Below are positions 22,079 to 33,860 of a stretch of 64,000 nt of DNA, piece by piece. Numbering within the stretch: position 1 is the first letter of the stretch; every line of letters begins with the position of its first letter. The notes beneath the pieces were generated by a model that saw only the letters and a program-made list of their open reading frames with translations, was not told the origin of the DNA and ran no database searches. Source of the stretch: Hofstenia miamia (taxonomy: Eukaryota > Xenacoelomorpha > Acoela > Hofsteniidae); contig CABFPE010000209.1 in assembly GCA_900660155.1 (NCBI GenBank), positions 731,754 through 795,753 of the forward strand, read 5' to 3'. A program made the translations under genes and the position numbers.

Positions 22079-22240
22079 ATGTCGTTCGACGCCGTCGTTA
22101 CGACAGTTCTGTGCTTACTGGGGAGTATGATTGTTTGGAAAATTTATTCTGAGATTGTGGGTGAGGTTATACATGAAAATGTGGATCCATCATTGAATAT
22201 GTATACAAAATTAGTGAAATTTATTTTGCCTCTTGGTTGA
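22079..22240 (+). CDS. Possible 53-residue single-pass membrane micropeptide
   Basis: ATG at 22079 opens a short frame ending at TGA 22238-22240. The protein has a hydrophobic segment at about residues 5-22 (AVVTTVLCLLGSMIVWKI), an acidic middle and a second weaker hydrophobic patch at the end (KLVKFILPLG). The first 60 bases use GC-rich codons, unlike the flanking AT-rich DNA. The layout recalls small integral membrane proteins, but I do not recognise the family. A possible donor (GAGTAACT) lies right after the stop. It is too short to rule out chance. Confidence 0.25.
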   Translation: MSFDAVVTTVLCLLGSMIVWKIYSEIVGEVIHENVDPSLNMYTKLVKFILPLG

Positions 22241-24228
22241 GTAACTATTTTTTAATTATATGTATTTCAATTTAATAGATTAAATAATTAATTTTAACAT
22301 AAATTGTACATTTGAAGAAGAATTTTTATTTATGTGCAGATGTAGATTCAAAATAATCAATGATATCATTAATAAAAGAAGACAATTTACTGTGATCTTA
22401 AATCAAGATATTTGTCTACAAATGATTTCCACTCGAAAACTGATCAATAAAAAACAATTACTCTAAGCATATTAGGAAATTTAGAAATATAGGATATTGT
22501 AATGACACATATTTTTTAATGATGTGCTAAAAATTTTCCTGCGCGGAAATATTTCAATAAGTAACTATTTTTCAATGAAAATTTTGTTTTTCTTGGGAAA
22601 ACTTTAAATTTATCTTATTTCTAATAATCAAAGATTCAGTAGGTCTAAGGGCGATAGGACCAACTCCAATATTTTTTGAAGGGCTATCCAAGTATTTGAG
22701 GAGCAAAATTCTGTGGTGATTGTGATCTATGAACATTTAATATTTTTGTGGAAAACAGCAATGTTTAAAGAATTTGCAATTAACAAGTAAACGAATAATT
22801 TTATTGTAGAAAACAAATAACTTTTTTCTGCTAAGCAATAGATGGTTTGCAATATCTGCCATCTCTGCCCAAGACTATATCATTGATTGCAGGGTAACTC
22901 GCGATTTCATGCATGTTTTTCGAATTATGACACAATGTATTTAAATATTTCAAAATAAATCATAGCATAATATTCATTTGGCGATTCGAATTTATGTGTT
23001 TTAGATGCTATATCGATGAAACGTGGATTTATTTGTTAGCATGAGTTTTAGTTAGCCTAATAAACTACGATATTGACCTGGCACAGCCACCTCAAAATGA
23101 ATATTGGGCATCCCACTTCCAGCGCCAATGCTGATATCATTGCATAGAACCAAATTTCACCAAAAGCTACAAATGCATGCAATTAATTTTTCCAAGTGCA
23201 ATTAAATTTCCAAGAAAATCAATTTTTTAAGCAGAGAACTTTGATGTAAAAAAATACTTTTACAATCTCTAAATTTAGCAATCTCTTACTTTAATCTTTC
23301 TTAACTAAAAGGCGTTTTGCCCCACTTTCGCCCCAAGGGTGCCTTCTTTTGAAAAATCTTGCCCCATATCCGCCCGACCTGCCCGGCCCCACCCTGCCCT
23401 ACTAAATGGGTCACTTTTAGTACAAATTCAAATATCTCCAGAACATTTCGCTACTTACGCCTTTCTTGAAAAAAATTTACTTTTGAAAAATAAGCGAACA
23501 TACATTGTAATTAATGGTTAATAACTACATTAATGTTAGCTTGCCTCCGAAATATTGGGAAATAGCTTTTCAACATTATACTGAAGAAATTAGCGTAGTG
23601 GCATCGTAGTTCGACATTTAGCCTACAGACACTAAGATTGGCAAACGTTCCAATAGTTTGTGATTACGATAGTACTCATCATATCTCATTATCTTTCCAT
23701 CCCAATAAGATAATCAGAAGATTGCTTTAATTTTTTCAATATTTTTTTTCGATATATCAGTCGCACATTTTGAAAATGGACCGATAATTATGATCTGAGG
23801 TAAGAAGAGTTACCTTATGCATTTAATATTTGCAAAGCCTTTTACAAGCTGGTACTTGTTCTGAATATGGCTTCTGCAAATTCTGGGTTGACCAAAGGGA
23901 TTTTTCTTTTCGAAAGTTCAATAGAGGATCACTGGAAGATGTACTAGAACTGAGCTCACGTGCTTTTTGTGCAGCTGAGGAAGTAGTCATTTGTTCTGTT
24001 GAATAAGTAGCATGGAATGTGCACGAAGCACTCGCGTTTTTTGTCTCTGTCCATTGCACAAGAGAAACGCTGATAATGAAATTGCTGAAACTTTAAGATT
24101 GTTGTCCCAGCCGATAAAATTTGGCTGACAATGTTTTCTCATGATATGTAACATCTTGGCCCCATGTACAACCAAATTCATGTAAGTTAAATATTGCTAA
24201 TTCTGCTAAAATCATTCTAATCAACACT
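22241..24228. other. Intergenic; weak relics only
   Basis: A GC-richer segment at about 23320-23400 contains GCCCGACCTGCCCGGCC-like words. At 23823-24181 on the minus strand two overlapping frames suggest a badly decayed transposon protein with a possible BED-like HGAKxLHIMRKH stretch. Neither can be assigned. Confidence 0.3.
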
Positions 24229-24974
24229 TCACTTAAGAGGCATTTCAATGTAATGTATTAACGCTGCCGAATTGAATTCCGTGTCAGAAATATGCGAAAT
24301 AATGCGTGTAGTTATCATTGAATCAGAATTGAAAAAATTGGCTATACACACTAAGTTATTGGTAATATGATAAATTTTTTTGATTATGCTGTTTACATGT
24401 TTACTAAAATTGAGTTTGTTATGGACAGTTACTTCCAAATAAATGCAAGAAGTGTCCGTTTTAATAACAGTACCATTCAGAGGAAAGTTACTATCAAAAC
24501 CATATTTAATTAAAACTGCATCTCGAATATTGATGTTAGAGAAAATGATGCCTTTTGATTTTCCCCTATTGGCAATTAAGTTTAAATTATTGAACTGATC
24601 TTCTAAATCATTGATATTAACCTGAGCATCACTAAAATCAGTGCATGCCGTAGAAGCCTTAATTGCAGAAATTATCAAAGTATCATAAGAGTATCTAATA
24701 ATGCTATGTCGTGCTTTTAGATGTACTTTTGTATAAGGCTGTTGTGTTTTTAGTTTAATACTTTTTGTATATTTAACAAATAGAATAGGAGAGGCTGGTC
24801 CTCCTTGAGGAANGCATCCTGATAATCACTATGTATTTTGGTCTGATATATCGTCATCCCACTATGACCACATGATATTAAATTTTTTACAAAAACAACA
24901 TACAATTCGTTCCAAAAAATATTAACCCAACCAATCTCCTGCAATATGTCAACGTATTGAAGATGTTTTTGCAT
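24229..24974 (-). pseudogene. LINE reverse-transcriptase fragment (second copy of the family at 25.9-29.1 kb)
   Basis: The minus-strand frame at 24229-24678 encodes the end of the RT palm and the thumb. It starts at the position corresponding to the LIVSAIKAST segment after the catalytic box and contains SDAQVNINDLEDQFNNLN. The nucleotide sequence is closely similar to 26460-26900, about 2.2 kb away in the same orientation, including the upstream motif equivalent to GxPQGGPASP around 24785-24815. An N at 24813 falls in that motif. It is a non-LTR element of the CR1/L2 type, 5'-truncated and without an endonuclease here. Stops and frameshifts show that it is inactive. Confidence 0.7.
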
Positions 24975-25917
24975 GCTTGCATAACTGGTATATGAAAATG
25001 GATGGATTGCCGCAAATGTGAAGCAACTCGCACGGAGGATAAAACGTTGTATAAAAAGCTGAATGATTAATCTGTACCGCGATTATGTTCTGTAAGAAAA
25101 AAGAAATTGAGAGACTGTTATGCAAATGGACTATGTTTGTATTCATTAATTTGAAAAAGTGAATCTTGATATTAACAAATAGTCATTAATAATTGGCTTT
25201 TTGTTTTTCCCCTTCTTTAGCCGGAGTGCTTGTAAATTTTGTCAAATTTTTGTACCCATTATTATACTGCTTCTCCATGTCAGAAATATTATATTTTGTC
25301 ATTTGTAAGCAGTGCTTTATAACACGTTTTAATTTGTACATGCTCAGTTTGAAGTGGTTGCAATTTTATTATTTGGTCAAAAGAAGAGCAATTTCATTTA
25401 GTTTATTGGACAATTTGTGTGGTAAAAATAGTAAGTTTGAATGTAAAAAATAATCGTCCGATTTATTACATAATCAAAGTTGTCTTCTATATATGTCTAG
25501 TCAGTGTTTTGGATTTCTTAAGAAGTTCATGATTAAGAAATCGAATTATTATCAAAACCGTTTAGTATTTCAGAGTTAATGCTTTACTTAAGTTATTTAG
25601 GGCTACGCATGGACTTCTAAATAATTTAGAAGTCAATGGGCTACGCAACTAGACTCATATTTAAATGTAATTAATTTAGTTTTTTTTGATATTATATCAC
25701 TTGTGCTGTAGGCATTGTACCAAATCAAAATTGGATCGTTGTAAAATTTTTCCGAAGTCATGTACGAATAAAATTCTATAGCAAAATTGGATTTTCTTGA
25801 TTCTCTTGATTTTTAGTTTTCTTAGCAAAACAGATAATTTCGAAGTTTCATTATTTTCCTCAAATGAACAAGTGAATTCTCTATATTCTGTGTGATTTTA
25901 AAGGAATACGCTATGTA

Positions 25918-28900
25918 CTATGTGATTTCAAATCTTGAAAACCCTATGGTTACAAAAAACAATATTATATATATATATATAATAAAAATAATAATAATAA
26001 TAATAATTGCTTTAATTCCTGTATCAAATATATGAGAAAAAGTAATACGTTCAAAAATACACAAAAAATATGAAATTACAAACGTATTAGGCAAGGTATT
26101 ATAAGTGAGGAATTTTTGAGCTACAACCACAAAAGAATCACTCATTTTCCTTGATCTACAGATTATTGTACTTGATGTCATACGTAGACAACCCTGATAC
26201 GTAGTATCTTTGATATTAATTGCATTAAAGAGCGGATGGTTTTCATTTCGAGATATTTTATTCACTTGCCGGATGAAATCTTCTGTTAATGTGATGGTGA
26301 CAAATTCCACTGGTGAAACTTTTGATGGCTCTTTTCAGTTTTTTCTTACTTTTAATACTTAAAAGATATGCCACGGAGATTTAGCATAGGTAATTAAAGG
26401 TAAAATGTATGTTTTAGAAATATACTAGCAGCTATCAGAAGTGAAAAAATGTGGCTATCAACACTAAGTTATCGGTAATATGATAAATCACTTTGCTTAT
26501 GTTGTTTACATGTTTACTAAAGTTGAGTTTGTTATCGACAGTTACTCGAAAATAAATCTAGTTAGTGTCAGTTTTAATAACGATATCATTAAGTAGTAAA
26601 GTTAGTATCAATACCATGTTTGATTAGGACTTCATCTCCAATATTGATGTTAGAGAAAATCATGCCCTTTAATTTCTCCTTATTGGCAATGAAGTTTAAA
26701 ATATTGAACTGATTTTCTAAATCATTGATGCTAACCTGGGCATCACTAAAATCTGTGCATGCTGTAGAAGCCTTAATTGCAGAAACTATCAAGGTATAAT
26801 CAGAGTATCTAATAATACTATGTCTTAGTTTTCCATGTTCTTTTGTATAAGGTTGTTGCGTTTTTAGATGAATACTATTCGGAATAGGAGAGGCTGGTCC
26901 TCCTTGAGGAATTCCTACAATCATGGGTAAAACGGAAGATTTCTGACCGTTCATTGCGATAACTCTTTGTTGCCACCCATGCAAATAAGAATGAAGCCAA
27001 CTACTAAATCATTCCTCTCCTTCATCTAAATTACAATCTATAATCGTTAATAATTTGTTAGGTAAAATTGTATTAAATGCTGAAATCAAATCGAGAAAAT
27101 TTACTCTGACAATTGTTGTTTCTTTGTTATCTAAATTGGCGATGACTTGATGAAGAAAAACAACAAGTGCATCGGTAGTCGAAAGGCCTTTTGATATGCA
27201 AATTGATAGCCGTCGTTAGATTTCTGAAGTGCTCTAACACCAACTGGAATTACCAATCTTTCAATACATTTTGAGGGAATAGCTGTGAGGCAAACTGGGC
27301 GAAAATTTTTATTAGCCTTTTGATCAGCATTGGGTCTTTTCAATGAGGGTATAACATTTGAAATTTTTAACTGAGACGGGTGATATTGCTTTTCAATAAT
27401 GTCATTAAAAATCATCATGAATATCTCAGCAAGATAATAGCAAACATATTGGATAGCCATGATGGAAGTCCATCTGGCCCACTATCCTTATCAATTTTAC
27501 ATTGACTAAATACTTTGCGCAATTCAGAACATCGAATTATAGCTAGTTCACAACTTGATTTTGAAAAACTTATATCTTTGTAAGAGCTATCATTGAATCT
27601 TGTAAAAAATTGTTTAGTTCACATTCTCTATCAAATGGCACTAAAGATTTTTCATTTCTATTCTTTGCAAATTTCCTCATTAATTGTCAAAGTACGTTAC
27701 TATTACTTTTCATTTGTTGAAACCCGAGATTTCGCTTAGAGAATACATATTTATTAATCTTTTGCTGATATGGCGTCGTAAATGTGCGTCAGTATTATTT
27801 ATAGCAATAGTTTTTTCTTTGTATAATTTCTTTACTGAAAATTCATTCTCAGATTTAACAACCTTTTTCTTAGGTACATAATTATTATCTATAATATATC
27901 CTAAATATTCGCTAACAGTGACAACCGTTTCCTAAACATCATTGGAATTATACAGTACATTCCAATCCGTTTGTTAAAAAATGGTGTGAAGATGATCCAA
28001 GTTATCTTGTTCAGGCTGTTGTATCCACCTCCAGGGTTTTAGTTTCTTAAAAATTTTGAATTGTATTCAAGTGGTATTATTGGAATATATTTATTGAAAT
28101 AGTTCACAGGATTAATACCAAGAATAGGAGAATGTTCAGTTGCAGTCATCTTACCTTCTTCAGTCACATAAACACAACCTAATATATTTTCTGAAGGCAA
28201 AATTTGGAAAGTTAACAAGATTCTTAAAACCAAAAATATTAAGCTTGTTAATATGAGAGACATTGATATCTCCAACTATCAGGACAAAAGCTCTAGGGTG
28301 AGCTATTCGGAGCCCTTTAACAAGACCTTGCAATTTGGATTCAGCAAGTGATCTTTGAGTTGAAGATCTAATATAAACATTTATTAAAATAATACTCGTG
28401 TATTCTCGTGTTAAGAACACTAGTCTAACAAGAACTGACAATACTTCCAATCCAATATCCATATTGTTAAAAATACTTCTCACTGAAGGAATGTGTGGTA
28501 CCCATCTTTTATTAATATATAATAGAAGACCGCCTCAAGCATTCACCGCAATGATTTATCTGTAATTGATTCTCCCAACTTTGTTTCTTGAAGGGCTTTG
28601 AAACACAAATTGCTATGGCTATGTGCAAACTCTTCCAACTGAAAAACTTTGGAATTTATGCCATTGATATTACATAAATAACCATAACGAAAAGTGAAAC
28701 GTGATACATTATCAATTAAATCTTTGTCTTTATCTTCTGAGGTAAGTCATAAAAATACATTAACACCATTATTATATAATTCTAAATTTCTGATTTTTAG
28801 ATGTACTTTAGGTATTCCTGTTTTTGATAATTCCCAACGTTTTTTCAACAATAATTTCTCTCTTATGCGTTCTTCATTTGTCAAAACGTGGGTAATAAAC

Positions 28901-29110
28901 ACTTTTTCTTTGTAATTTTTTAATTTGAATGCGTTAGCTAAAACTTTACGTACATCTTATCTCGTTTTAAAAGTAACCAACAGAGATTTTGGTCTTGATT
29001 ATATTTACCAAGCCTCTGAATATCATCAATTTCAATAATAGTATCATCTACATGATGTAATATATTGTCAATCACGTTTCGTTCTTTTTGTTTTCTTAGC
29101 ACCGGATTAT
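25918..29110 (-). mobile_element. CR1/L2-like non-LTR retrotransposon, degenerate but nearly full length
   Basis: Pieces appear in the correct minus-strand order. An ORF1-like fragment with DDIQRLGKYNQDQN lies at about 28960-29050. APE-type endonuclease pieces carry FKALQETKLGE (about 28560-28620) and IVGDINVSHIN (28270-28300). RT follows with SGPDGLPSW (27470), FRPVCLTAIPSKCIERLV (27240-27310), GIPQGGPASP (26890-26930) and a YSDY box in place of YADD (26800). A C-terminal segment with HPLFNAINI and RSRKMSDSF lies at 26100-26310. The 3' end carries an ATT/AAT tract (25978-26010). Numerous frameshifts and the altered YADD box mean it is dead. Such elements copy themselves via RNA and target-primed reverse transcription. 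Confidence 0.75.
25966..26012. repeat. TA and AAT microsatellite at the LINE 3' end
   Basis: A short (TA)n run is followed by ATAATAAAAATAATAATAAT. The same ATAATAAAAATAATAATAAT word occurs at the LINE junction near 36014, so it may be part of a conserved LINE tail. Confidence 0.8.
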
Positions 29111-30049
29111 TTACATTAAATTCAATGAGTGCTTAATGATTCTAGTTAACTTAGTTCAGTGCAATTTTGAAATAGTACTTTCTTAAATCGTGAAAAATAT
29201 CTTCTGCTCAAACGTAAGCTTTTTATGTAATAGTTATTTTCAAATTGTCAAAATATTCATGAATAAATTATTTTAAAAATTCATTTAGCATGTATATTAT
29301 ATTTTTTTACAAATTTAAAATTTCAAAAAGCTTCTCGCAATTCCTTTTTTATATTAGAAGGATCTAGGAATAAAAAAAATGAAGTGAGTTTTATTTGCAA
29401 AAGCTCATTGATTATTGATTACTAAGGTTGCCAATGATGTCGTCAATTGTTCACCAATGGGCCTCTGATGGTATCAGTGGTCAAAAGTATCCCATGTTTT
29501 CCAGCAACTGATGCTGGCCAATATTATATTGTGAGTTGTAATTCGTAACTTGATATAATTTGTTTGAGTTAAGGGCACAGTTGGAAGTGTGTATAGCATG
29601 TTTTCCTTAAGACGGAACACCTTCCTGCAATCCATTGTATTCATTATACAGTGCTCAAAAAAACAAAACAAAAGTTGACATGCTAGATTGCGTTTCAACT
29701 AATGAAGATTAAATATATTCTTTGGATATGAAAATATAATTTGATCTGCTATAATTGTAAATCATTATAATTATTATTTGTTCGCTAGATGGAATATTGA
29801 GCCATTAATTCCATTAATCAGCCATTGTCGCTCCATTAATGGCTTTTATATAAGAAACCTGATAAATAATACTTTTTAAAAATTGAAATCAAACTTTAAT
29901 GCAATGTATATCTTATATACTTTAATATAATATTTTCTCTGTAAAATTGTGGAATTTTAAGATTTTTAAAACTTTTGGGTTTGTTAGTCATGGCTGGCAA
30001 GTGAATGGCCATTAGTGGTCATTGATGTCATTAATCGACCATCGTTTAT
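29111..30049. other. Intergenic between LINE and piggyBac relics
   Basis: This is AT-rich sequence with several ATTAATGGC/GCCATTAAT-like words at 29790-29845 and 30000-30045, possibly the inner part of the piggyBac element or a separate MITE. No gene was seen. Confidence 0.3.
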
Positions 30050-30912
30050 CCGAAAATGCTTGCTATTTGGGTAGCCAATGTTCGACTTGTGAAAGAAATT
30101 TCAACAGTAACATTGCACCCTGATACCTGAACGGACAATAAAAGTTTCTTAACAAAATCACCCAGTTTTTCACCATTACGTTCTTCTGAATCTTGCGAGC
30201 CAAGATAAGGAATTTGATTTAGACAATATTTTGTTTTTCCGTCCGTACAGATCCATATTTTTATACCAAATTTATCTGGCTTAGAACTAATATATTGTAT
30301 GAAAGAACAGCGTTTTTTAATGGAAGCAGCTATTCAATTTGTTGTTAAATCCCTAAATATCTCTCGGGAAGGTTGATATCTCCAAAAATCGATTTCTTGT
30401 CATAGTATTCTTTATAAGAACAGCATCAAATTCTGTTGACCAACGGGTTTGAACTGGAACTCGTCTCAGTCCAAGAATACCTCTAGGGTAGGTCGTTCCA
30501 TAAATTTTTCAATTTCACATATCGATATGTCCCAGTTTGGTTTTGAAAGCCTTTCTTTAGCAATGATATTATTTTGAATTTTTCTTAGCATAGAATCATT
30601 AAAGAGAATTCTCGATCCACTTAGCGGGTCTAATATTTTTTGTTTCGTTGTTAGTTTTATTCCTGAAGTGAATCAAATGATATCAGGTATAGCTGAACTC
30701 CCAACATTCAATTGAGAATTTGTGTGCTCCTGTTCCCATTTAATACCATGTTTAGCAATGAGATTATTTTCTGGGTCTAATATGGGTTCATGAGTTGCAT
30801 TACAATTTGAAGATGAATCATCATTTTCACATAAAAGACTATTTGAATCTAATGAATCGCCATCATCTTCCGGATAGCTCTGGATCAAGATTGGCAAAGC
30901 GCTGAAGAGCAT
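30050..30912 (-). pseudogene. piggyBac-like transposase, truncated and frameshifted
   Basis: The minus strand from ATG 30912 encodes an acidic, serine-rich N-terminal region (SYPEDDGDSLDSNSLL), as in piggyBac transposases, then KHGIKWEQEHTN. Across a few stops follow the catalytic-domain blocks PLSGSRILFNDSML, KPDKFGIKIWICTDGKTKYCLN and VTVEISFTSRTLATQIA. The last corresponds to the piggyBac D-N-F-T-S block, here with the Asp-Asn replaced by Glu-Ile. Sequence after this block (the remaining C-terminus and the cysteine finger) is missing. Flanking TTAA sites with matching termini were not found, although a CCGGTCA hairpin lies upstream at 31032-31048. Confidence 0.7.
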
Positions 30913-31031
30913 TTAATGCTGACAAGCTTTGAGATCTTACTAAAAAGATATAATGTTAGTTCAATTGCCTTTACAACAAAAAGTTGATTTCTCAAGCTTT
31001 TTTGAATGCACATACATCACACAAAGCTAAG

Positions 31032-31048
31032 CCGGTCAAAATGACCGG
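31032..31048. repeat. Short perfect hairpin upstream of the piggyBac relic
   Basis: CCGGTCA-AAA-TGACCGG forms a 7-bp stem with a 3-base loop. Such GC-rich internal palindromes occur near the ends of some piggyBac-like elements, and this one lies about 120 bases upstream of the relic transposase start. Confidence 0.5.
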
Positions 31049-31721
31049 AATGAGTATTAATGTGAAATTATAGGTAGTATTGAGCAAATATTTTTACTGA
31101 ATACAAAAATCAATTTAGCATCATAATATAATAATTGTATGAAAACACCAAAGCAAAAAGTTCGACAAAAAATTTTTTCAAAGCAAAAATGTCTCGCTTC
31201 CTATCAAAAAGCAGGATTTTCTGACGGGGAACATCATCGTCATTACCCAATGCGGGACGAAACCCCGCGAAAATTTTTGAAAATATTGAGAAAATAGACC
31301 CTAAAAAGGCCTAGATTTTAAATTTTTCAATTTCTTACGAAAATTTTTTGATTTGTTCAGTCAAAATCAAATTTGGAAACCTGAGGGGGATTGCACCATG
31401 TACCCCCTGCGAACGCCACTTTCCCTGCCGGACACCCAGAGAAATGGCTACGGGAAGCTCAGGTGAGGCAAATCCCATTTGTTGGGATTTTTGCTTCTTT
31501 GGCCCGCTCCCCCTCCATCACATAATTTTAGTATAAATATTTTAAAATATAAATCAAAATAATTAGCCTATCAATAAAATAATACTTTTAAAGATGTTGA
31601 GAAATTTTTCGTAAGCAGTTTCAGTAGATTATCAACAAATTCTAACGATTAAATAATTTCGCATTTTTAGTGTTTGCACATTGTGTTGTACATGTACACA
31701 TAATGATCATATCTAATGATG
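31049..31721. other. Intergenic with a GC-richer patch
   Basis: About 31205-31510 is less AT-rich than its surroundings and contains small palindromes (for example CAAATCCCATTTGTTGGGATTTTTG near 31470). It might be a short repeat element, but no terminal repeat or RNA-polymerase III promoter box was convincing. Confidence 0.3.
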
Positions 31722-33489
31722 GTCATAACAGGGGCCATTCAAAAATTAATTAGGTAAACTAAAGTCATCAAATGTCAACTGCGACCAGATTTAGTGAATA
31801 ATGTTAACTTTTGCCCGACTCAAGGCAAACAAATAATGGTAACAAATTAATTAACGAATTGTGTGAAATACATTCCTCTTCCGGTCTTTATTTGATATTG
31901 TGAGGCGGTGATTGTGAGAAATTTAGCTTCATTTGAGTTATTTCAATGGGAAATCAGAAAGGAGTGCTGTATCAAAACTTACTGCATTAGTGCGAGAATT
32001 TCCAAGAGAATTTAAAAGCCATAACGAAGAGCTTCATTGCATGTTATGCTTCACATCCGTACGATTTGAAAATTGTTTTTTTTGCTGAAAAGCACCGAGA
32101 CACACAGGGATATGGAGTGCACTCTCTCAACTACCAACTACATCAACCAACACTGGGCCGGCACAAGAGATTATTGAGCGGGAAATTTCACCTAAACCTG
32201 ATTTTGCAAGTATTGTTTCCGAGTCGTTCCTATCTGCAGATATTCCACTTGAAAAATAAGCAATCCGAAGCTCCAAGAGTTACTCAAATTTATGGGACAT
32301 GATTTACCCAGCCCATCGACTGTGAGGAGAAGGATTGAGCAATTGGCTGATCGATATTTATCAGAAATCAAAACTAAACTTACTGGTAAGAAAGTGATGT
32401 TAATTATGGATGAAACAAAAATGCATGGAAAATATATTTTGCTGTGTTTGCTGCTGACATCGCCTATCCACAAGATACATTTCTTGAAAAGTGTATGACC
32501 CTAGAGGAAGCCCCAAATGCACAAACAGTACTTAGGCAGTGGACGCGACTGTCCTGTTCTTTGCTGCCCCAACTTCAGACACGGCTAGGTATTGGGATTT
32601 CAAATCGACAATGAAATTGAGACTCTAAAAACACTAGGATTATTGAAAATTCATAGTTTTTTTGAAAATCTCAAGTTTTCTAACGTATTTTCCTCAAATG
32701 TTGAAATCCACATACAGCTATAATACCTCAGCAATGCAGACATTACAGGATTATTCTGGTGCCTCAATTTCAATAACATGTGCCGCTCATTTAATATGTA
32801 ATTGTGCTTCACGTATTCGGGCTCAATTCTAAAGGGTGGGCCGTCTGTCAAAACAATTAGTACCAAGAACCCGATTAGGAAGCAAATGATTGATTTAATT
32901 GGTACCCCACCCCAGCAAATAGTGGCACGTTGGTCTAGTTTGTTATCTGCGGCCTTGAGCTACAATGACCATTACCCCGGATGCGCGAATTGTGGATGGC
33001 ATTGAAGGCGAGATCTTATTGCGAAACGCGAGGAAATCACTTAATAAGAAAATTTAGCCCTAAATTTAATGTAAATTTCAAAAGATTACCGGATATTGAT
33101 TTTATTCTCGATAATATACAAAAGCAATCCTAGACCAATCAGCAGGCTTGGAATGATTGCAACAAAATGCTTATCGGGGCGCCCTTAGCGATGATTGTTG
33201 CAACTTGGATAAATATTTGAGAAGCCGACTTCCCGGATGTGGGTACTTAAATCTGTTCGCTATGGAAAGTCATTCCATATCACCTTAAACGTACGGCGGT
33301 GGAAATTGAGCGTTTTTCTCAAATCGTTTGCAAAACCCCGTAATTTCAAACTTGAAATATTGAAAAGTATGTTTTTGTTTTGTACAAAAGTATAAAAATT
33401 TAAAAGTCAATAAAAGTCAACTTTTTCAAACAATAAAGTCAACTTTTTAAGGTTTATTAGGTCAACTCGTGAACGGCTCTAGTCATAAC
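31722..33489 (+). mobile_element. hAT element (CGGBP1-like group) with degenerate transposase and both ends
   Basis: Perfect 8-bp repeats GTCATAAC (31722-31729 and 33482-33489) flank termini AGGGGCCATTCA (31730) and, inverted, TAGAGCCGTTCA (to 33481). These match at eight of twelve positions. Between them the plus strand encodes, in broken frames, a BED-type finger start (SKLTALVREFPREF, then ELHCMLCF, about 31975-32060), SFLSADIPLEK (about 32225-32255), GHDLPSPSTVRRRIEQLAD (32292-32360), KKVMLIMDETKMHGKY (32385-32435), and a C-terminal IGTPPQQIVARWSSLLSAAL (32905-32965). The order matches hAT transposases related to CGGBP1. Several frameshifts mean that it is inactive. Confidence 0.75.
32050..33290 (+). 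pseudogene. Degenerate hAT transposase gene
   Basis: This is the coding remnant within the element described at 31722-33489. The longest open pieces are 32292-32498 and 32802-33005, with a shifted frame between them. The terminal piece around 33150-33250 still reads AYRGALSDDCCNLDKYL. The catalytic acidic residue in LIMDET remains, but the protein could not be made from this copy. Confidence 0.65.
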
Positions 33490-33860
33490 ATCTAAATGAA
33501 TTAAATTTCGATCAGAGGGTCTGCTCATTTAGAACAAAAACATTTGATCAATTATTTTATTCTAATTATTACTAATAATCAGCAATAATCTATTACATGA
33601 AAAAGTCGATTAATTTATTCGGCTAGCAAAAATTTAAATAAATATTGTTTACTCTTGCTCTATCTACTTTCACCTTCATTAGACGTGTTTTACATAATGA
33701 TTACCATTATGGCCAAAATATATGGATGAAAAATAAAACATGGTCATTATGGATGGCTAACAAATGTCGCCTTGCCATATATGGCCAAACTATAAACGGC
33801 ACCCCTGAAAAATGGTCAGAGGATACGAAGAATCTCCGGTCAAAAGGCGGACTCTACAAC
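33490..33860. other. Short intergenic spacer before the R4-like LINE
   Basis: AT-rich sequence with one short plus-strand frame starting at 33645 that has no recognised domain. Its 3' part may already be the 5' truncation point of the LINE, because composition becomes purine-rich from about 33800. Confidence 0.3.

Noticed and set aside
20868-23405. GC-rich patches at 20.88-20.96 and 23.32-23.40 kb as ends of one large hAT element
   Set aside because: Both patches read in the same rather than inverted orientation, and no octamer duplication flanks them.
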